From Sipunculus nudus (Eukaryota; Annelida; Sipuncula; Golfingiida; Sipunculidae), in the NCBI GenBank assembly GCA_026874595.1, contig JAPPUL010000084.1, positions 359,001 through 423,000 of the forward strand: 64,000 nt of DNA, in the 5' to 3' direction. Every line of letters begins with the position of its first letter. Position 1 is the stretch's first letter. The position numbers and the translations under genes are program-made. Under the pieces are notes generated by a model that saw only the letters and a program-made list of their open reading frames with translations, did no database searches and was not told the DNA's origin. Positions 36,398 to 47,073 of the stretch are shown here, piece by piece.

Positions 36398-37426
36398 ATG
36401 ACACAACTTCGTATAGGGGTTATTGGCTCAGGCATGATTGCCGCTGTGGTTGCCGACGCCATCAAAAGATCAGACGCCGCTATCATCGCAGGCGTTGCGA
36501 GCCGCCGCCTAGAATCTGCACAAAGTTTTGCCAGCGAGCATGGCATTGATATCGTCTTTGATGATGTGCCGGCGATGTTGGCCTCTGCCGATGTGGATGC
36601 GGTGTATATTGCCACGCCCACACATGTAAAGGAAGATATAGCACTGGCTGCCGCTGCGGCGAAGAAGCACTTACTAGTAGATAAGCCCTTTGATAGCACC
36701 ACATCGGTACAAAAGATGGCTACAGCCGCGCAAGATCATGGTGTTGCTTTTATGGATGCGACGCATTTCACCAACAGCCCGCGCACAAAAGATTTGCGTG
36801 AGGGCGGCATAGAGCCCGAAATCGGGGCAGCACAAGTCGTAAAGACGAGCTTTTTCTTTCCCTTTATGGATCGCAGCAATATCCGCTTTAATCCTGAAAA
36901 AGAGCCCACAGGCGCAGTCGGTGATACGGCGTGGTATTCGATGAGGGCGATTGTTGAATTTTTACAACCGCATACGCCTGTCAAATCGGTGGGCGGCAGT
37001 ATTGTGCGCGACGCGGAAACGGGTGCGATCATCCGCGGCAGTGGTCATATCGCCTTTGAAGACGGGAAAAGCAGCACCTTTGATTTTGGTTATAATGCAG
37101 GTGTTTGCATTCTTGACCTCGATATTTTGGGGCATGATGGCATGATCCATATGGATGATTATGCGTTGGATTGGAAGGATGGATTTTGCTTTGATGATCC
37201 AGATCATAAAGTGGGCTACACCAAGTGCACCGGCATGCAGACATCTAAAGAATGGGCGTATCATGTGGTTGAGACTGAAAAACCGCAAACGGTTTGGATG
37301 ATTGATCATTTTGCCGCGCTTGCAAAAGATCCTGCTGGTGAGGCTGCCTTGCAAAGCATTGCCCGCGCTGTACAAACACAGGATCTGCTGGATCAATATT
37401 GGAACGCTGTTAAAGAAGGAGAGTAA
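36398..37426 (+). CDS. Gfo/Idh/MocA family oxidoreductase
   Basis: 342 residues, preceded by AAAGGAGATAG. The N-terminal Rossmann motif is IGVIGSGMIAAVVADAI, followed by DAVYIATPTHVKEDIALAAA and LLVDKPFD with the conserved lysine. The C-terminal domain is as in sugar or inositol dehydrogenases. The gene is clearly richer in GC than both neighbours, so it looks like a recent acquisition or a relic of a higher-GC ancestor. Its substrate is unknown. Confidence 0.9.
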   Translation: MTQLRIGVIGSGMIAAVVADAIKRSDAAIIAGVASRRLESAQSFASEHGIDIVFDDVPAMLASADVDAVYIATPTHVKEDIALAAAAAKKHLLVDKPFDSTTSVQKMATAAQDHGVAFMDATHFTNSPRTKDLREGGIEPEIGAAQVVKTSFFFPFMDRSNIRFNPEKEPTGAVGDTAWYSMRAIVEFLQPHTPVKSVGGSIVRDAETGAIIRGSGHIAFEDGKSSTFDFGYNAGVCILDLDILGHDGMIHMDDYALDWKDGFCFDDPDHKVGYTKCTGMQTSKEWAYHVVETEKPQTVWMIDHFAALAKDPAGEAALQSIARAVQTQDLLDQYWNAVKEGE

Positions 37427-37669
37427 AAATGCTAATACAGTTAATACGATTATTAACACTTTTGAGCCTTTCGTTGTATTTTTACATCATTGTAATTTTC
37501 CATATTTTCTCCTTTATTAATTATGACTAACGTAAAATTTAATATTTTATTATAAATTTGATATTCATAAATATATTTCTTTTTAAAAGCCTATCAAAAT
37601 CTCCTTAGTCTCAAATGAAGAAAATTGATTATAAAAAGTAACTTAAAGCCTATTATAAACCTTCGATAA

Positions 37670-38143
37670 AATCCGTGGAGATGGCTGATGTTCCTGCTAT
37701 GAATTTTTTAATGATTGATGGAGAAGGAGAGCTTGAATACATCGCATTTTGAAGATGCGACAGAGGCGCTTTTCTCTCTTTCTTATGCTCTTAAATTTAT
37801 GATTAGGAAAAGCGATTTAGAGATTTATTATGGCGTTATGCCGCTAGAAGGTTTTTGGTGGGCCGATGATATGGAGACGTTCAGCGTGAAGGACAAGGCA
37901 GGCTAGAAATGGACTCTTATGATTATGCAGCCAGACTGCATCACTGAAGATATGCTTGAGCAAGCAGCCGCAGCAGGTTGTAACAAAGCAAAACCCCGCA
38001 GTGTTACCGCTTATCAGATTTGAAACCCTTGAAGAAGACTTACCAAAGGCATGGCAAACACCATGAAATATATTTGAGTAATATCCGCAATGCTGCTCCA
38101 GAGCGATGGAAAACCATAATCCGCCAGACGGTGGCACAATAGG
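37670..38143 (+). pseudogene. GyrI-like small-molecule-binding protein, broken
   Basis: Pieces of one protein appear in successive frames: VPAMNFLMIDGEG, FEDATEALFSLSYALKFMIR, YYGVMPLEGFWWADDMETFS, then KDKAG, TAG, KWTLMIMQPDCITEDML, then VTKQNPAVLPLIRFETLEE, and after a deletion HHEIYLSNIR and PERWKTIIRQ. The TAG replaces a probable Trp (TGG). The family binds small toxic molecules or acts as a hydrolase. There are at least three lesions. The plus-strand sequence that follows to 38292 contains another open fragment (SVGFRWAASGGLRQPIDWGE) of unknown origin. Confidence 0.7.
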
Positions 38144-38301
38144 GCTATGCATACGTTCACAATGCGCCACAAGATTTTCCTTTGATTGCAACGTCGCTTT
38201 CAGTGGGCTTTCGATGGGCAGCTTCAGGAGGCTTACGGCAACCCATAGACTGGGGCGAACCGGTTAATTACGAAACCCTTGAGCTCCCATGACTAAAAGC
38301 T

Positions 38302-38333
38302 CCGTACTTCGCTTTTCTAAGTACGGTGTTTTT
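38302..38333 (+). terminator. Rho-independent terminator
   Basis: CCGTACTT (38302-38309) and AAGTACGG (38319-38326) form a perfect stem followed by TGTTTTT. The next 300 bases to 38640 hold no gene I can support. Confidence 0.8.
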
Positions 38334-38641
38334 CAGGAAAGGGGTATACATAAGAGAAAAATCAGAGAAAAACAGGGTGTTTTTAGTGAGAGGAAGTCAA
38401 CTTACAAACAGCTAAAAACCCCACAAACACTGGGCTTTTGCTGCTTAGTCTAACAGCATATATGGAAGTCAGAGAAAAGTTAGAAAACAGTTAGTGGCGG
38501 TGTATTGCCCCCCTGAAAACAAGGAAAAGCAAGTTTTATGTTGCAACACCTTGTCCTGGTTTGATTTCTGCTCTCTACATATTTTCAATTATAGTGATGA
38601 AAGTACCGTGCCAATCGTGCGTTCGAATTCCTGTTTGGGAT

Positions 38642-38911
38642 TCATTGGAAACGCTCTATTATATTGATTGGGGTTAATTCCTCGCGCACTGACTTTATCA
38701 GCTTATCAATATCAGTCTGCGAGTATCGGCTGCTATTTGAAATATCCTCAAGATATGCATCAACACGCTGCTGAAAATCGTTGCCAGAAATGAGTTGGTT
38801 ATAATCTTCAATCAGAGCCTCAAAATGTGCGGAGCTCTTCTGCTGAAACATGGTTTGGTATTCATCAATCAGCTCACCCTTAGCTTCATGTCCTGTAAAA
38901 GGATCAATCAT
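38642..38911 (-). CDS. Hypothetical 89-aa fragment
   Basis: The minus-strand frame begins MIDPFTGHEAKGELIDEYQT and is rich in acidic and amphipathic helices, with SRYSQTDIDKLIKSVREEL near the end. It looks like real protein sequence, possibly a piece of a larger helical protein, but I do not recognise it. It abuts a truncated dctM fragment on the other strand, so a recombination joint lies near 38905. Confidence 0.4.
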   Translation of the reverse strand: MIDPFTGHEAKGELIDEYQTMFQQKSSAHFEALIEDYNQLISGNDFQQRVDAYLEDISNSSRYSQTDIDKLIKSVREELTPINIIERFQ

Positions 38912-39124
38912 TTTGGGGGTGTTCTGGTTTCGGGTCTTGCTGTTGGTGCTTGCACACCACCAGTTGGAAATTGCCTGAATGCTTGTGCCGCGATAGCACG
39001 AATGGGTATCGGCAAGATATTCCTTCGAACCGCACCATTTCTTTTGGCTAATGTTACGGTGCTTTTTTTGATATGCCTGTTCCCGGATTTGGTAATGTGG
39101 ATACCAAATTCATTTCTAAAATAA
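38905..39124 (+). pseudogene. DctM C-terminal fragment
   Basis: About 70 residues, INHFGGVLVSGLAVGACTPP followed by VGNCLNACAAIARMGIGKIF and ending in FPDLVMWIPNSFLK, match the last part of TRAP large permeases. The first 350 or so residues are missing. This is a different paralogue from the intact dctM at 29986. Confidence 0.8.
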
Positions 39125-39225
39125 AACAATAATTAATAGGGTTTTAAAATGGATAGATTGAAAGTTGGATTGATCCGATATTGAAAATTGCTATCGAAAC
39201 TCGTGTCCCGTGTCCAGAGCGGGTT

Positions 39226-40032
39226 TCAGATTTTTTCAGATTGCCCCTGGGCACTTGCCGCAGAACTGATCGCCGGTTGAATACTGGCGGGACCGACTGA
39301 CACAGATGAAGCAGATGCTCCAGCAGCACCCTGAAATCTAACCGCGAGTCCAGCAGCTTCACAAAGTGCCATACCTGCAGCAATGTCCCAAAAGCCAACA
39401 TGCGCCTCGGCATACCCTGCAAGTTCACCCGACGCGGATAATACGAGAGATGTCGCGCACGATTCTAGGGCAACAGGTGTAAGACCACTCTTTGCCAAAA
39501 CGGATTCAATCTCAACGCAGAGAGACTTTGGCCAAAATTCATTGCAACCGATACCAAATACCAATGGTTTGGCCCCATGATTGGAAGGCGATTTCCCGAT
39601 TTCGGCAATTGGATGATCTTTACCTCCAATCAGTGTTCGTCCCAACATGGGAATTGCGACACCTCCCAATACCGGATGACCGTTCAATACGTACACAATT
39701 CAGATAGCCCATAAGGGCACTCCCGACAGAAAGTTGCTGGTCCCATCAATAGGATCGACCAGCCAATAGGTTTCGCCAACATCACCACCAAGTTCCTCTC
39801 CAACAACCGCATCGTCAGGACAAACTCTGCCCAGTTCTTGTCGAATATACTTCTCGATGGCACGGTCAGCTTCGGTTACAAAGTCCATTGCGGACTTTTG
39901 TTCCAGGACTAGCGTGTTCCGCTTGCGGAAGTATGCCAAAGCCGTCTGTTCAACGCAGACAAGATCAGTTTGCAGCATGACGTAGCAGTTAACATCATGA
40001 GACTGGCGATCCTTGAGTTGAGTCTCCATCAC
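39226..40032 (-). pseudogene. Inositol monophosphatase family protein, one in-frame TGA
   Basis: Both halves share one frame. The first has FVTEADRAIEKYIRQEL, VVGEELGG and YWLVDPIDGTSNFLSGVPLW (metal-binding WxxDPxDGT motif). TGA at 39700-39702 follows ...LWAI, and then IVYVLNGHPVLGGVAIP continues to EAHVGFWDIAAGMALCEAAG, the second metal motif. A single base change accounts for the stop. The start overlaps the end of the GDPD gene by 4 bases. Such phosphatases release inositol or similar alcohols from phosphate esters. Confidence 0.85.
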
Positions 40033-40999
40033 CGGCCTGCCCTTCTGAATCCGTTTTCGCGTAGCCAGCCAAGGACAAATTCTGACTCATCCGATTGAAT
40101 CACTGTCGCACCATGGGCAATCCAGAATGAATAGACACTATCGGGCACCACTTTTCCCAATTGACGATTCCGCCCGCCATTCCACTGCGTTCCAGGGATT
40201 GCCTGATCAACGTAAAGAGTGTTTATGAAACGGCGGATATTGTTGGCATCGGCAATACACCGCGCCTCAAGCGAAAACAACGCCCCCCCATCTGGAGTAA
40301 GCCCCAGTTTGTCAAGGGCCGGGAACCCCTTGGGGCTGGGCGGGCATTCGACAAGGCATTCCACACAGGAGATGGGCAGATCTTCACAGACCTGTCGGAA
40401 CGTTTTGATCCCATCGATTTGATCAATCAAAATCGGGATATAGTCCACTGGATCCTGTGTGGCCACAAGAATGTCGGCCACCTTCGATATCTCGGCTGCC
40501 CCACGAAAGTTTGTTTTGCGCTAACCTGTTCAAAAACTCCGGACTTGCGAGCAATCTCGGACACGATCGGGACAGCATTAAGACCGGTTTTGCATTCGAC
40601 ATTGATCATCATCTCATCGCCTAGGGCGATGAAAATCTCCTCAAGTGTTGGCAAGACCGCATCAAAGGCATCCCCTGTTCCGGGGTGGATCAGTTTTAGT
40701 CCGCACAAGTCCTTGTAGCACTGCGCTGCGACGGGTCCGCTGCCCTGCGTTGTCCGGTCGAGTGTTTCATCATGCAAGACAACAGCTGTGCCCTCGGCAG
40801 TGAAGTGCATATCCACCTCGACCATGTCACACCCCAATTTGCGGGCGCGTTTGACCGCGGGCACGAAGTTCTCAGCCTCAATGACATGATTGTCCTTGAT
40901 AAATGCGCCGCGGTGCGCGGTGACAAAAACCTCGCCTGCTGTGCTCGCCGCAGGGCTCCTGAAACGCTCCGAAATCGTTGTGTCAGCTCTTTTTTGCAT
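40029..40999 (-). pseudogene. Glycerophosphodiester phosphodiesterase, frameshifted
   Basis: The N-terminal part has FVTAHRGAFIKDNHVIEAEN, DMVEVDMHFTAEGTAVVLHD and LDRTTQGSG, all standard GDPD motifs (HRG, E-D-H). Near 40480 the frame changes and the C-terminal barrel continues as MADILVATQDPVDYIPI, then ISCVECLVE and GATVIQSDESEFVLGWL. GDPDs cleave glycerophosphodiesters to glycerol 3-phosphate and an alcohol. With the phosphatase after it and the ABC transporter before it, it suggests use of glycerophosphodiesters such as glycerophosphoinositol (inference). Confidence 0.85.
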
Positions 41000-41011
41000 T
41001 TGTGTGAGGCC

Positions 41012-42701
41012 TCAGCGGTTATTGGTTCGACCAAGACCGTAACGATCGGCGATGGAAATGATGAAATAAGAGAACACCATAATCAGCGTCATATAGACGA
41101 GGTTGATCGCCGCCTGCTCGGGGTTGGTCGAAAAGGAACCTTCGAACAAGGCAATCGACAATGGTTTGTTATTGACGTTAAACAGGAAAGCAGACATCGA
41201 ATACTCGCTCAGGATCGAGTTGATGTTCATCTCAGCAACCAATATTATGACAGGTATGATGGCCGGCAATGTCACCCGAATAAATCGGTAAAACGGTGGG
41301 GTGCCAAGCGCTCGTGCTGCTTCGATCTGGAAGGGGTCAAGCGAATAAAAAGCTGCCCTCAGAAAGCGGGTCATGAGTGGAATGACGACAATTGCGTAAC
41401 CAATCGGCAAAATCCAGTAACTGCCCAGCAACGTGTCATTGCCTATCAAAAGACTCGGTGTAGAAAATGCGGTGATCAAACCGATTGCGATGGAGGGGGC
41501 AGGAAGCACCCACGGCAACATAAAAGTTAAGTCGAGACCGGTGGTGAAGTTATTTTTATGTTTGTTCGCAAGGATTACTACGAACAGGCTTACCGAAAGT
41601 CCCATTGCAACTGCACGCGCCCATCAGGAGGCTGTTCTTTAGAGGTGTTAGGACCTCTCCGCCCGAGAAAACTTCGATGTAGTTCTTCAAGCTGAGAGTG
41701 GAAGGGACAACCTCTGAGATGATCGATTTCGCAGGTGCAAATGAAAACAGCACGACCAGAGAAACCGGAAAGAGTTGCAGGAATGCGATCCCGTAGGCAC
41801 AAGCGTGAACAATCAGATTGACGGGAGGAGGCAATTCGATTTTCTGGATCGGTACGGGCGTTTTGGATCCTCCGCTATAGCTGCCTTTCCTCTCGATCCG
41901 TTGCATGATCAAAATACATATGATCACGGTAAGCCCAAGTGCAATGGAAAGCATCCCGGCCATATCCGGTCGGCGCAGGCTGTTTAGCGTCAGGATCAAT
42001 TCGGTGACCATGTCGAACCGCCGTCCACCAACGACCGCAGGAATAGCAAAGGAACCCAATGATTTGTACGCTACAAGCAAGGGTATCGCGAATATCGTCG
42101 GCAGAAGCAACGGAAGCACCACGCTTACAAAGACACACAGGTTGCTTGCTCCCAGACTGCGCGCGACCTCAATCACAGAATAGTCCACACGCCTGAAGGT
42201 CGCACCCAAGAACAGATAATGAAAACTCCTCAGCAAGAAAGTATGTGCAAAAACGACAGCGAATATTCCGCTAAACCAGTCATTCGGCAATGCAGGAAAG
42301 ACTGATTGAATCAAGCAAGTTACAACTCCAGTTTGACCATAGGTAAAGTTGTAACCGGTCGCTGCGACGACTGAGACGAACACCAAGGGCATTGCATAAG
42401 CGACTTTCAGGATACATGCTCCCTTCACAGACACATACTCTAGCGCTGCTACTTTAAATATCCCGACAACATTCACTGTGATAATGCTTAGTACGGTGAT
42501 AATGACGGTGTTTACGATCGCACTGCGTACCCGGTTGGATTTGGCCAAATCGACCGCAGAGCCGATGCTTAGTCCGCCATCCGATACGAAAGCTTGGGTC
42601 AGGACCGAATAAATCGGCGCATAGACGAAACTCACGGCGACCCAGAGAACGAGGGCGATACCGATGTAATAAAGTCCAGATTGTAGGCGGAAAGTGGACA
42701 T
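41012..42701 (-). pseudogene. Fused ABC transporter permease (FbpB-like), frameshifted
   Basis: A two-domain permease of the iron(III)/phosphonate/sugar-phosphate group. The first domain has the EAA loop YSVIEVARSLGASNLCVFVS followed by VVLPLLLP. The second has PFQIEAARALGTPPFYRFIR then VTLPAIIP. Near 41600 the frame breaks (after LLMGA) and resumes at MGLSVSLFVVILANK. It sits between the ATPase and GDPD genes in one minus-strand operon. Confidence 0.85.
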
Positions 42702-42706
42702 ATTAA

Positions 42707-43703
42707 TTACTCCTCGGATTCTTTGAAGATACGGATCTTTTCACGGGGCATCTGAAGATGGACAGTCTAACCAAGTGAAAGGCCGTACAAGGCATCCGCA
42801 CCTTTGACTAAGACATTGATGGGCTCACTTTGATAGGTGACTTCAATAGAGCTCATCGGACCAAGAAAATCTATGTCGGTAATTGCGCCGTGATGTCTCC
42901 GGTATCCGCGAGCCTCACTTCCTCGAGTCGAATGTAGGCCAAGGCGTCGGATGCAAGACCCAAGGCAGATCGTGTGTTCAACCCAATCTTGTTGGAAGCG
43001 CCAATAAACTCACAAACAAAGGGCGTCTCCGGTTCTCAATACAGCTCTGCGGATGGCCAATCTGATCTCCTCTCCCCTTGTTGAAAACCAGCAACCGATC
43101 CGACATGGATAGAGCCTCGTCCTGATCGTGGGTGACGAACACGGCAGTAAAATCCAGTTCATGCTGCAGGCGCTTGATCTCTTTACGCATATCATCCCGA
43201 ACTCGCGCATCCAGATTCGACAAGAGTTCATCAAACAAGAGCACCTGTGTGCCCATGACGAGTGAGCGGACTATCGCAACGCGCTGTTGCTGCCCCCCTG
43301 ACAACGCTTCGGGCTTTTTATCGCGATGTTCGGCGATGCTCGTGGCCTCGAGAATCCTTTCGACGCTTGTCTTGATTTCGCTGGATTTTTCTTGGCCACC
43401 TTCAGGCCAAAAGCCACGTTTTCGCCGGCCGTCATGTGAGGAAAAAGAGCATAATTCTGGAAGACAATACCAACATCCCGTTGCTTCGCGAGTTGATTGC
43501 TAATGTCTTCTCCATCAAGAAGAATCCTGCCTGCCGTCGCATTCACGAAGCCTGCAATTGCACAAAGGGCCGTTGTCTTGCCACAACCGGATGATCCAAG
43601 AAGTGTGAAGAAATTCACCTCGTTCAATGTTGACTGACAAGCTGCGTACGACCTCTAGATCACCATAGCAAATCTGAAGGTTTTGAATCGATATCATCGA
43701 CAT
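42707..43703 (-). pseudogene. ABC transporter ATPase (FbpC-like), multiple frameshifts
   Basis: Starts [20 protein letters not shown] at 43703 with AAAGGAGATC upstream. A first shift occurs before [20 protein letters not shown] (Walker A), then [18 protein letters not shown] second shift lies before the signature [15 protein letters not shown] (partly in a third frame), then VLLFDELLSNLDARVRDDM with an altered Walker B. At the end are a TOBE-like region and an in-frame stop before the final TAA near 42707. It is clearly decayed. Confidence 0.85.
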
Positions 43704-43777
43704 TGTGATCTCCTTTATTGAAAGGGCCGACCGCATCGGGAGGAATGTGGACAACCCCATCCTAACAGCTGCAGTCG

Positions 43778-44792
43778 TTATTTGATTTCAAGTTCGATGC
43801 GCTGCATCCAGGCGTCGATCTTTGGAGCTACGGCATCCCAATCAATGTCCTGCGGCGACACTCGCCTCGCATTCGCTCGAACTTCTTCCGGTGCGCTCGC
43901 GATAGCATCAGGATGGACCGGCGTCCGGCCGAACTTTTCTGCATAAGCGATCATGAATTCTGGCGATCCGAACCAATCCACAAACGCTTTGGACTCGTCC
44001 AACTGATCGGTTCCTGCTATGATCGCAATGCCTTCGGAGATGAAAGGCGTCCCGCCTTCGGTGTCGACCATCTCTGCAGTGTAGCAAACGCTATCGGCTA
44101 ACTGGCCCACGCCGCCAAACCAGTTCAAATCAATCACGGCGTCACAGTTTATAAATGCCGCTGTCTTGCCCGCACTGCCATCCACGACAATCGCGTTGTC
44201 GTAGAAGTCTTGCATAAACTCCCAACCTTCATCCGAGATATTGCCCTCTTCGTCGACAAAACAGACAAGAATGCCAACCAAATAGGACTTGGTTGTTTGC
44301 CATTCAGTCAATCCAACGACATACTTGCCGGAATATTTAGGTTTAGTGAGGGCCAGCCAACTGGTTGGTGCTTCTTCCGCGCTCATAGCGTCGGAGTTAT
44401 ATACCAGAACGATTGGCGTTTGCCAAAACTTGTAGACCATATTGTAGGCATCGTCGCGATAGACTTCCAGTAGACCTTCCGCCCAGAACGGTTCATATGC
44501 TTGGAATAGGCCTTCGGTTTTCAGTGTTGCCATGGCCCCATCAATAAGACCGAAAACAACAACTGCCTGTGGGTTGGTCTTTTCTGCGAGAATGCGATCA
44601 AAAAGCTCGCTCCCGCCGGCCGAAAGCACTTCAATGTCATGGCCAGCTGCTTTTGCCTGATCCGCGACCCAGGTGACACGCTCTTCCCCTTGCGGGGTAT
44701 AAAGCTGTGATCGGGTCCGCATATGCTGCTGTCGTAGCAACGGTTGCGACAGTAGCTGAGAGCAGCAAACTCTTTAGATTGGCGATGGTCAT
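43778..44792 (-). pseudogene. ABC transporter substrate-binding protein, frameshifted near the N-terminus
   Basis: The signal peptide MTIANLKSLLLSATVATVAT ending TTAAYA begins at 44792. The frame breaks near 44700, and the mature protein continues as LYTPQGEERVTWVADQAKAA with DRILAEKTNPQAVVVFG, FWQTPIVLVYNSD and the extracellular solute-binding fold of the FbpA/AfuA type. The remaining 300 residues are open. One indel separates it from a functional gene. Confidence 0.85.
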
Positions 44793-44944
44793 TTTTTGAG
44801 ACGCCTTTGATTTTTTCACGTTTAGGGACGGTGTTCGTGCCGTGCATATGCCTATCTGATTAGAAAATATCAAATAAATTACTTTCTGTAAAGTAATATA
44901 TTTATGGCATACTACCGAAACCAGAAGCAACGCAGGCTAATCGT

Positions 44945-46061
44945 ATGAAATTTAGTGAAAAACCATTATCCTTGAATGAACGTCGCTTGGTCGAGCTGGT
45001 CTAGCGCAATGGTGCAATTGCACGAATCGACTTGACGGAAGTAACAGATATGACTGGTGCAAGTGTCTGGCGCCTCACTGCCGGACTAGAAGATCTGGGC
45101 CTTTTCAAGCAAACGACAGACAGATCTGGAGCTCGCGGCCAACCAAAGAAGCTTCTGTCTATCCAAAAGACAAAGTTCCGATCTGTGGGTATCTATCTCT
45201 ATCTTGATCGCATGGTCGGCGTATTGATCGACTTTGCGGGAAAGGTATTGGGACAATCAAGCCTGACTGTTTCGGACAGAACGCTTGAAGGCATATTACA
45301 TGCGGCCCATAGCCTGGCGACAAGCTTGGTCTCCGACACCAACACAAATAGAAGCAACTTCCTTGGTATCGGCATCTCGGTTCCCGGAAACTTCGGTGCT
45401 TACGGGAACCTTCTTAAAGCGCATGAGGCATTCAATGAACTGAGAACTATGAATTTCCGCAAGGCGGCGTGATTGTAGAGGATCAGGCAATCCGAATTGA
45501 AAATGATGGTACGGCGACAGCTCTGGGGGAATATTGCTTTGGGCGCCTTGAGATGTGCAACCCTCTCTTCCTCATTCACATTGGCTACGGGCTCGGCGGC
45601 GGCACCGTTCTTGGTGCCGACCTTTCCGTGAGATGAACGAAAACGCCTGCCTGCCGGGTTCGCTGTTTCCCTACAAATATCCCCGCGCAACTCTCCAAGA
45701 CCTTCAAGACGAATTGCTCCAACACGGCCTTGAAATTTCGGATGTCCGCAAGAGTGCACCTGAGGTACAACTTGGCAACGTGGTTGTGTCCGCATGGATA
45801 CATTGGGCGGCTGAACAGATGCGGTTCGCAGCACAAGTCATCAGTGGAATGTTCGATCTAGAGATGATTGTGATCGGCGGCGCACCTCCAATGCCAATAA
45901 CTGAGAGATTGGTGGAAGCCATCAATGAAAAGACAATTCCTGCCCCGTCACGCGCTCTGCAAGCGGCACCGGTCGTCGCAACGCGATTGGGTGAATTGAA
46001 CAGGCCCATCGGCTCCGCATCCATCCCGTTTTTCAGCTCGTTCTTTCCCGCTTCTCAATAG
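44945..46061 (+). pseudogene. ROK-family transcriptional regulator, broken
   Basis: Divergent from the ABC operon. MKFSEKPLSLNERRLVELV is followed by TAG (45001-45003), then RNGAIARIDLTEVTDMTGAS (winged helix), SARGQPKK-like RGQPKKLLSI, and FLGIGISVPGNFG. A frameshift near 45470 follows, then IENDGTATALGEYCFG and IHIGYGLGGGTVLG (sugar kinase fold). A further frameshift comes near 45630 before the C-terminal part with MIVIGGAPPMPITERLVEAI. It was probably the local repressor of the neighbouring transporter. Confidence 0.82.
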
Positions 46062-46121
46062 AGCGTGGCAGCGCTTACCTGAACGGTCGTGCATAGAAAT
46101 CTAGCGGAGGCAAGAAAGCCA

Positions 46122-46633
46122 TATGATCGTAGAAACAATCGACATTCGGGCTCAATCTCCGAACGCTGCATTATACCTTTGGAGGCGGTGAGGTATATTT
46201 AGCTCGACTAAACGGATGGAGCGTAATCTTTTTCTATCCAATGACTGGTCGGCCAGACACACCATTGCCGGAGGGATGGGACAGTATTCCTGGAGCAAGG
46301 AGTTGCAGCCCTGAATCCTGTTCATTTCGCAATCTCTCACAAGAGCCTGCCAGCAGTGGTGTGTCTGCCATTTATGGGATTTCAACACAGAGTACTGAGT
46401 ACCAACTTGAAGCAGCTACTCGTCTACATCTGTCATTTGGATTGTTATCAGATGCGGAATTGCACCTGACAAGCCCTCTTCAACTGCGAACAATGGAAGT
46501 TTCTGAAATGACTTTAATAAGAAGGTTGACGTTGATTCTACACAACTCCAAAAGCGAACACGTATTCTACCCAGTATTCCCGCCTGATAGGAATTCCGCT
46601 GATGTGTTAAGATTCATGAAAAATCCTCGATAA
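46122..46633 (+). pseudogene. Peroxiredoxin-like protein, frameshifted
   Basis: A short N-terminal frame (MIVETIDIRAQSPNAALY) shifts near 46175 into GGGEVYLARLNGWSVIFFYP and MTGRPDTPLPEGWDSIPGAR, SCSPESCSFRNLSQEPA and STQSTEYQLEAATRLHLSFG. Two cysteines surround the expected peroxidatic position. It belongs to an AhpC/TSA-like group and is otherwise full length. Confidence 0.7.
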
Positions 46634-47073
46634 TACTCGGCAGTGCGGCAGATTCTCGCCATGATGTCCGTATACCTTCACGATGTAGGCTATTCATCAT
46701 TTGTCGTGAACCATAAAAAGGATATTTCATAAATAGCTCATCCTTACGTTCTATGATTTTAAGGGTCTAAGACATTACAGCTTTTGATTGATAGTAAAAA
46801 CTGCTACGAGAGATATTTAATAGCTTATACTGTTGTATCAGGCTCAAATGCGGAGTGTCATGACGAATCATTTTCTTGCGATCTAAGCGTCGAAGCGTTT
46901 GAACCCTTGTTCCAAAAAATCTTTTCAACCGTTAACTAGCCAATTTTTTGGGACCATCTCACATTTTAAAGACGTGGCAATAGAAAGCTTTCAGTGGGAC
47001 TGAACAATTACCCCTTAACCATTATTAATGGGTTTATTGTCTTGTGACCTTTAGGACGTTGTCCCCGATTCCA
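46634..47073. other. Gap without a supported gene
   Basis: An open plus-strand stretch of about 50 codons around 46780-46935 (LIDSKNCYERYLIAYTVVSG) may be a protein fragment, but nothing is recognisable. The region marks the change from the GC-rich decayed block to the glp block. Confidence 0.4.

Noticed and set aside
37432-37510. Short hydrophobic ORFs on both strands after the oxidoreductase gene
   Set aside because: Very short, low complexity and not resembling any family.
38600-38640. tRNA-like 3' end (GTTCGAATTCC)
   Set aside because: No complementary acceptor or anticodon arms could be drawn around it.
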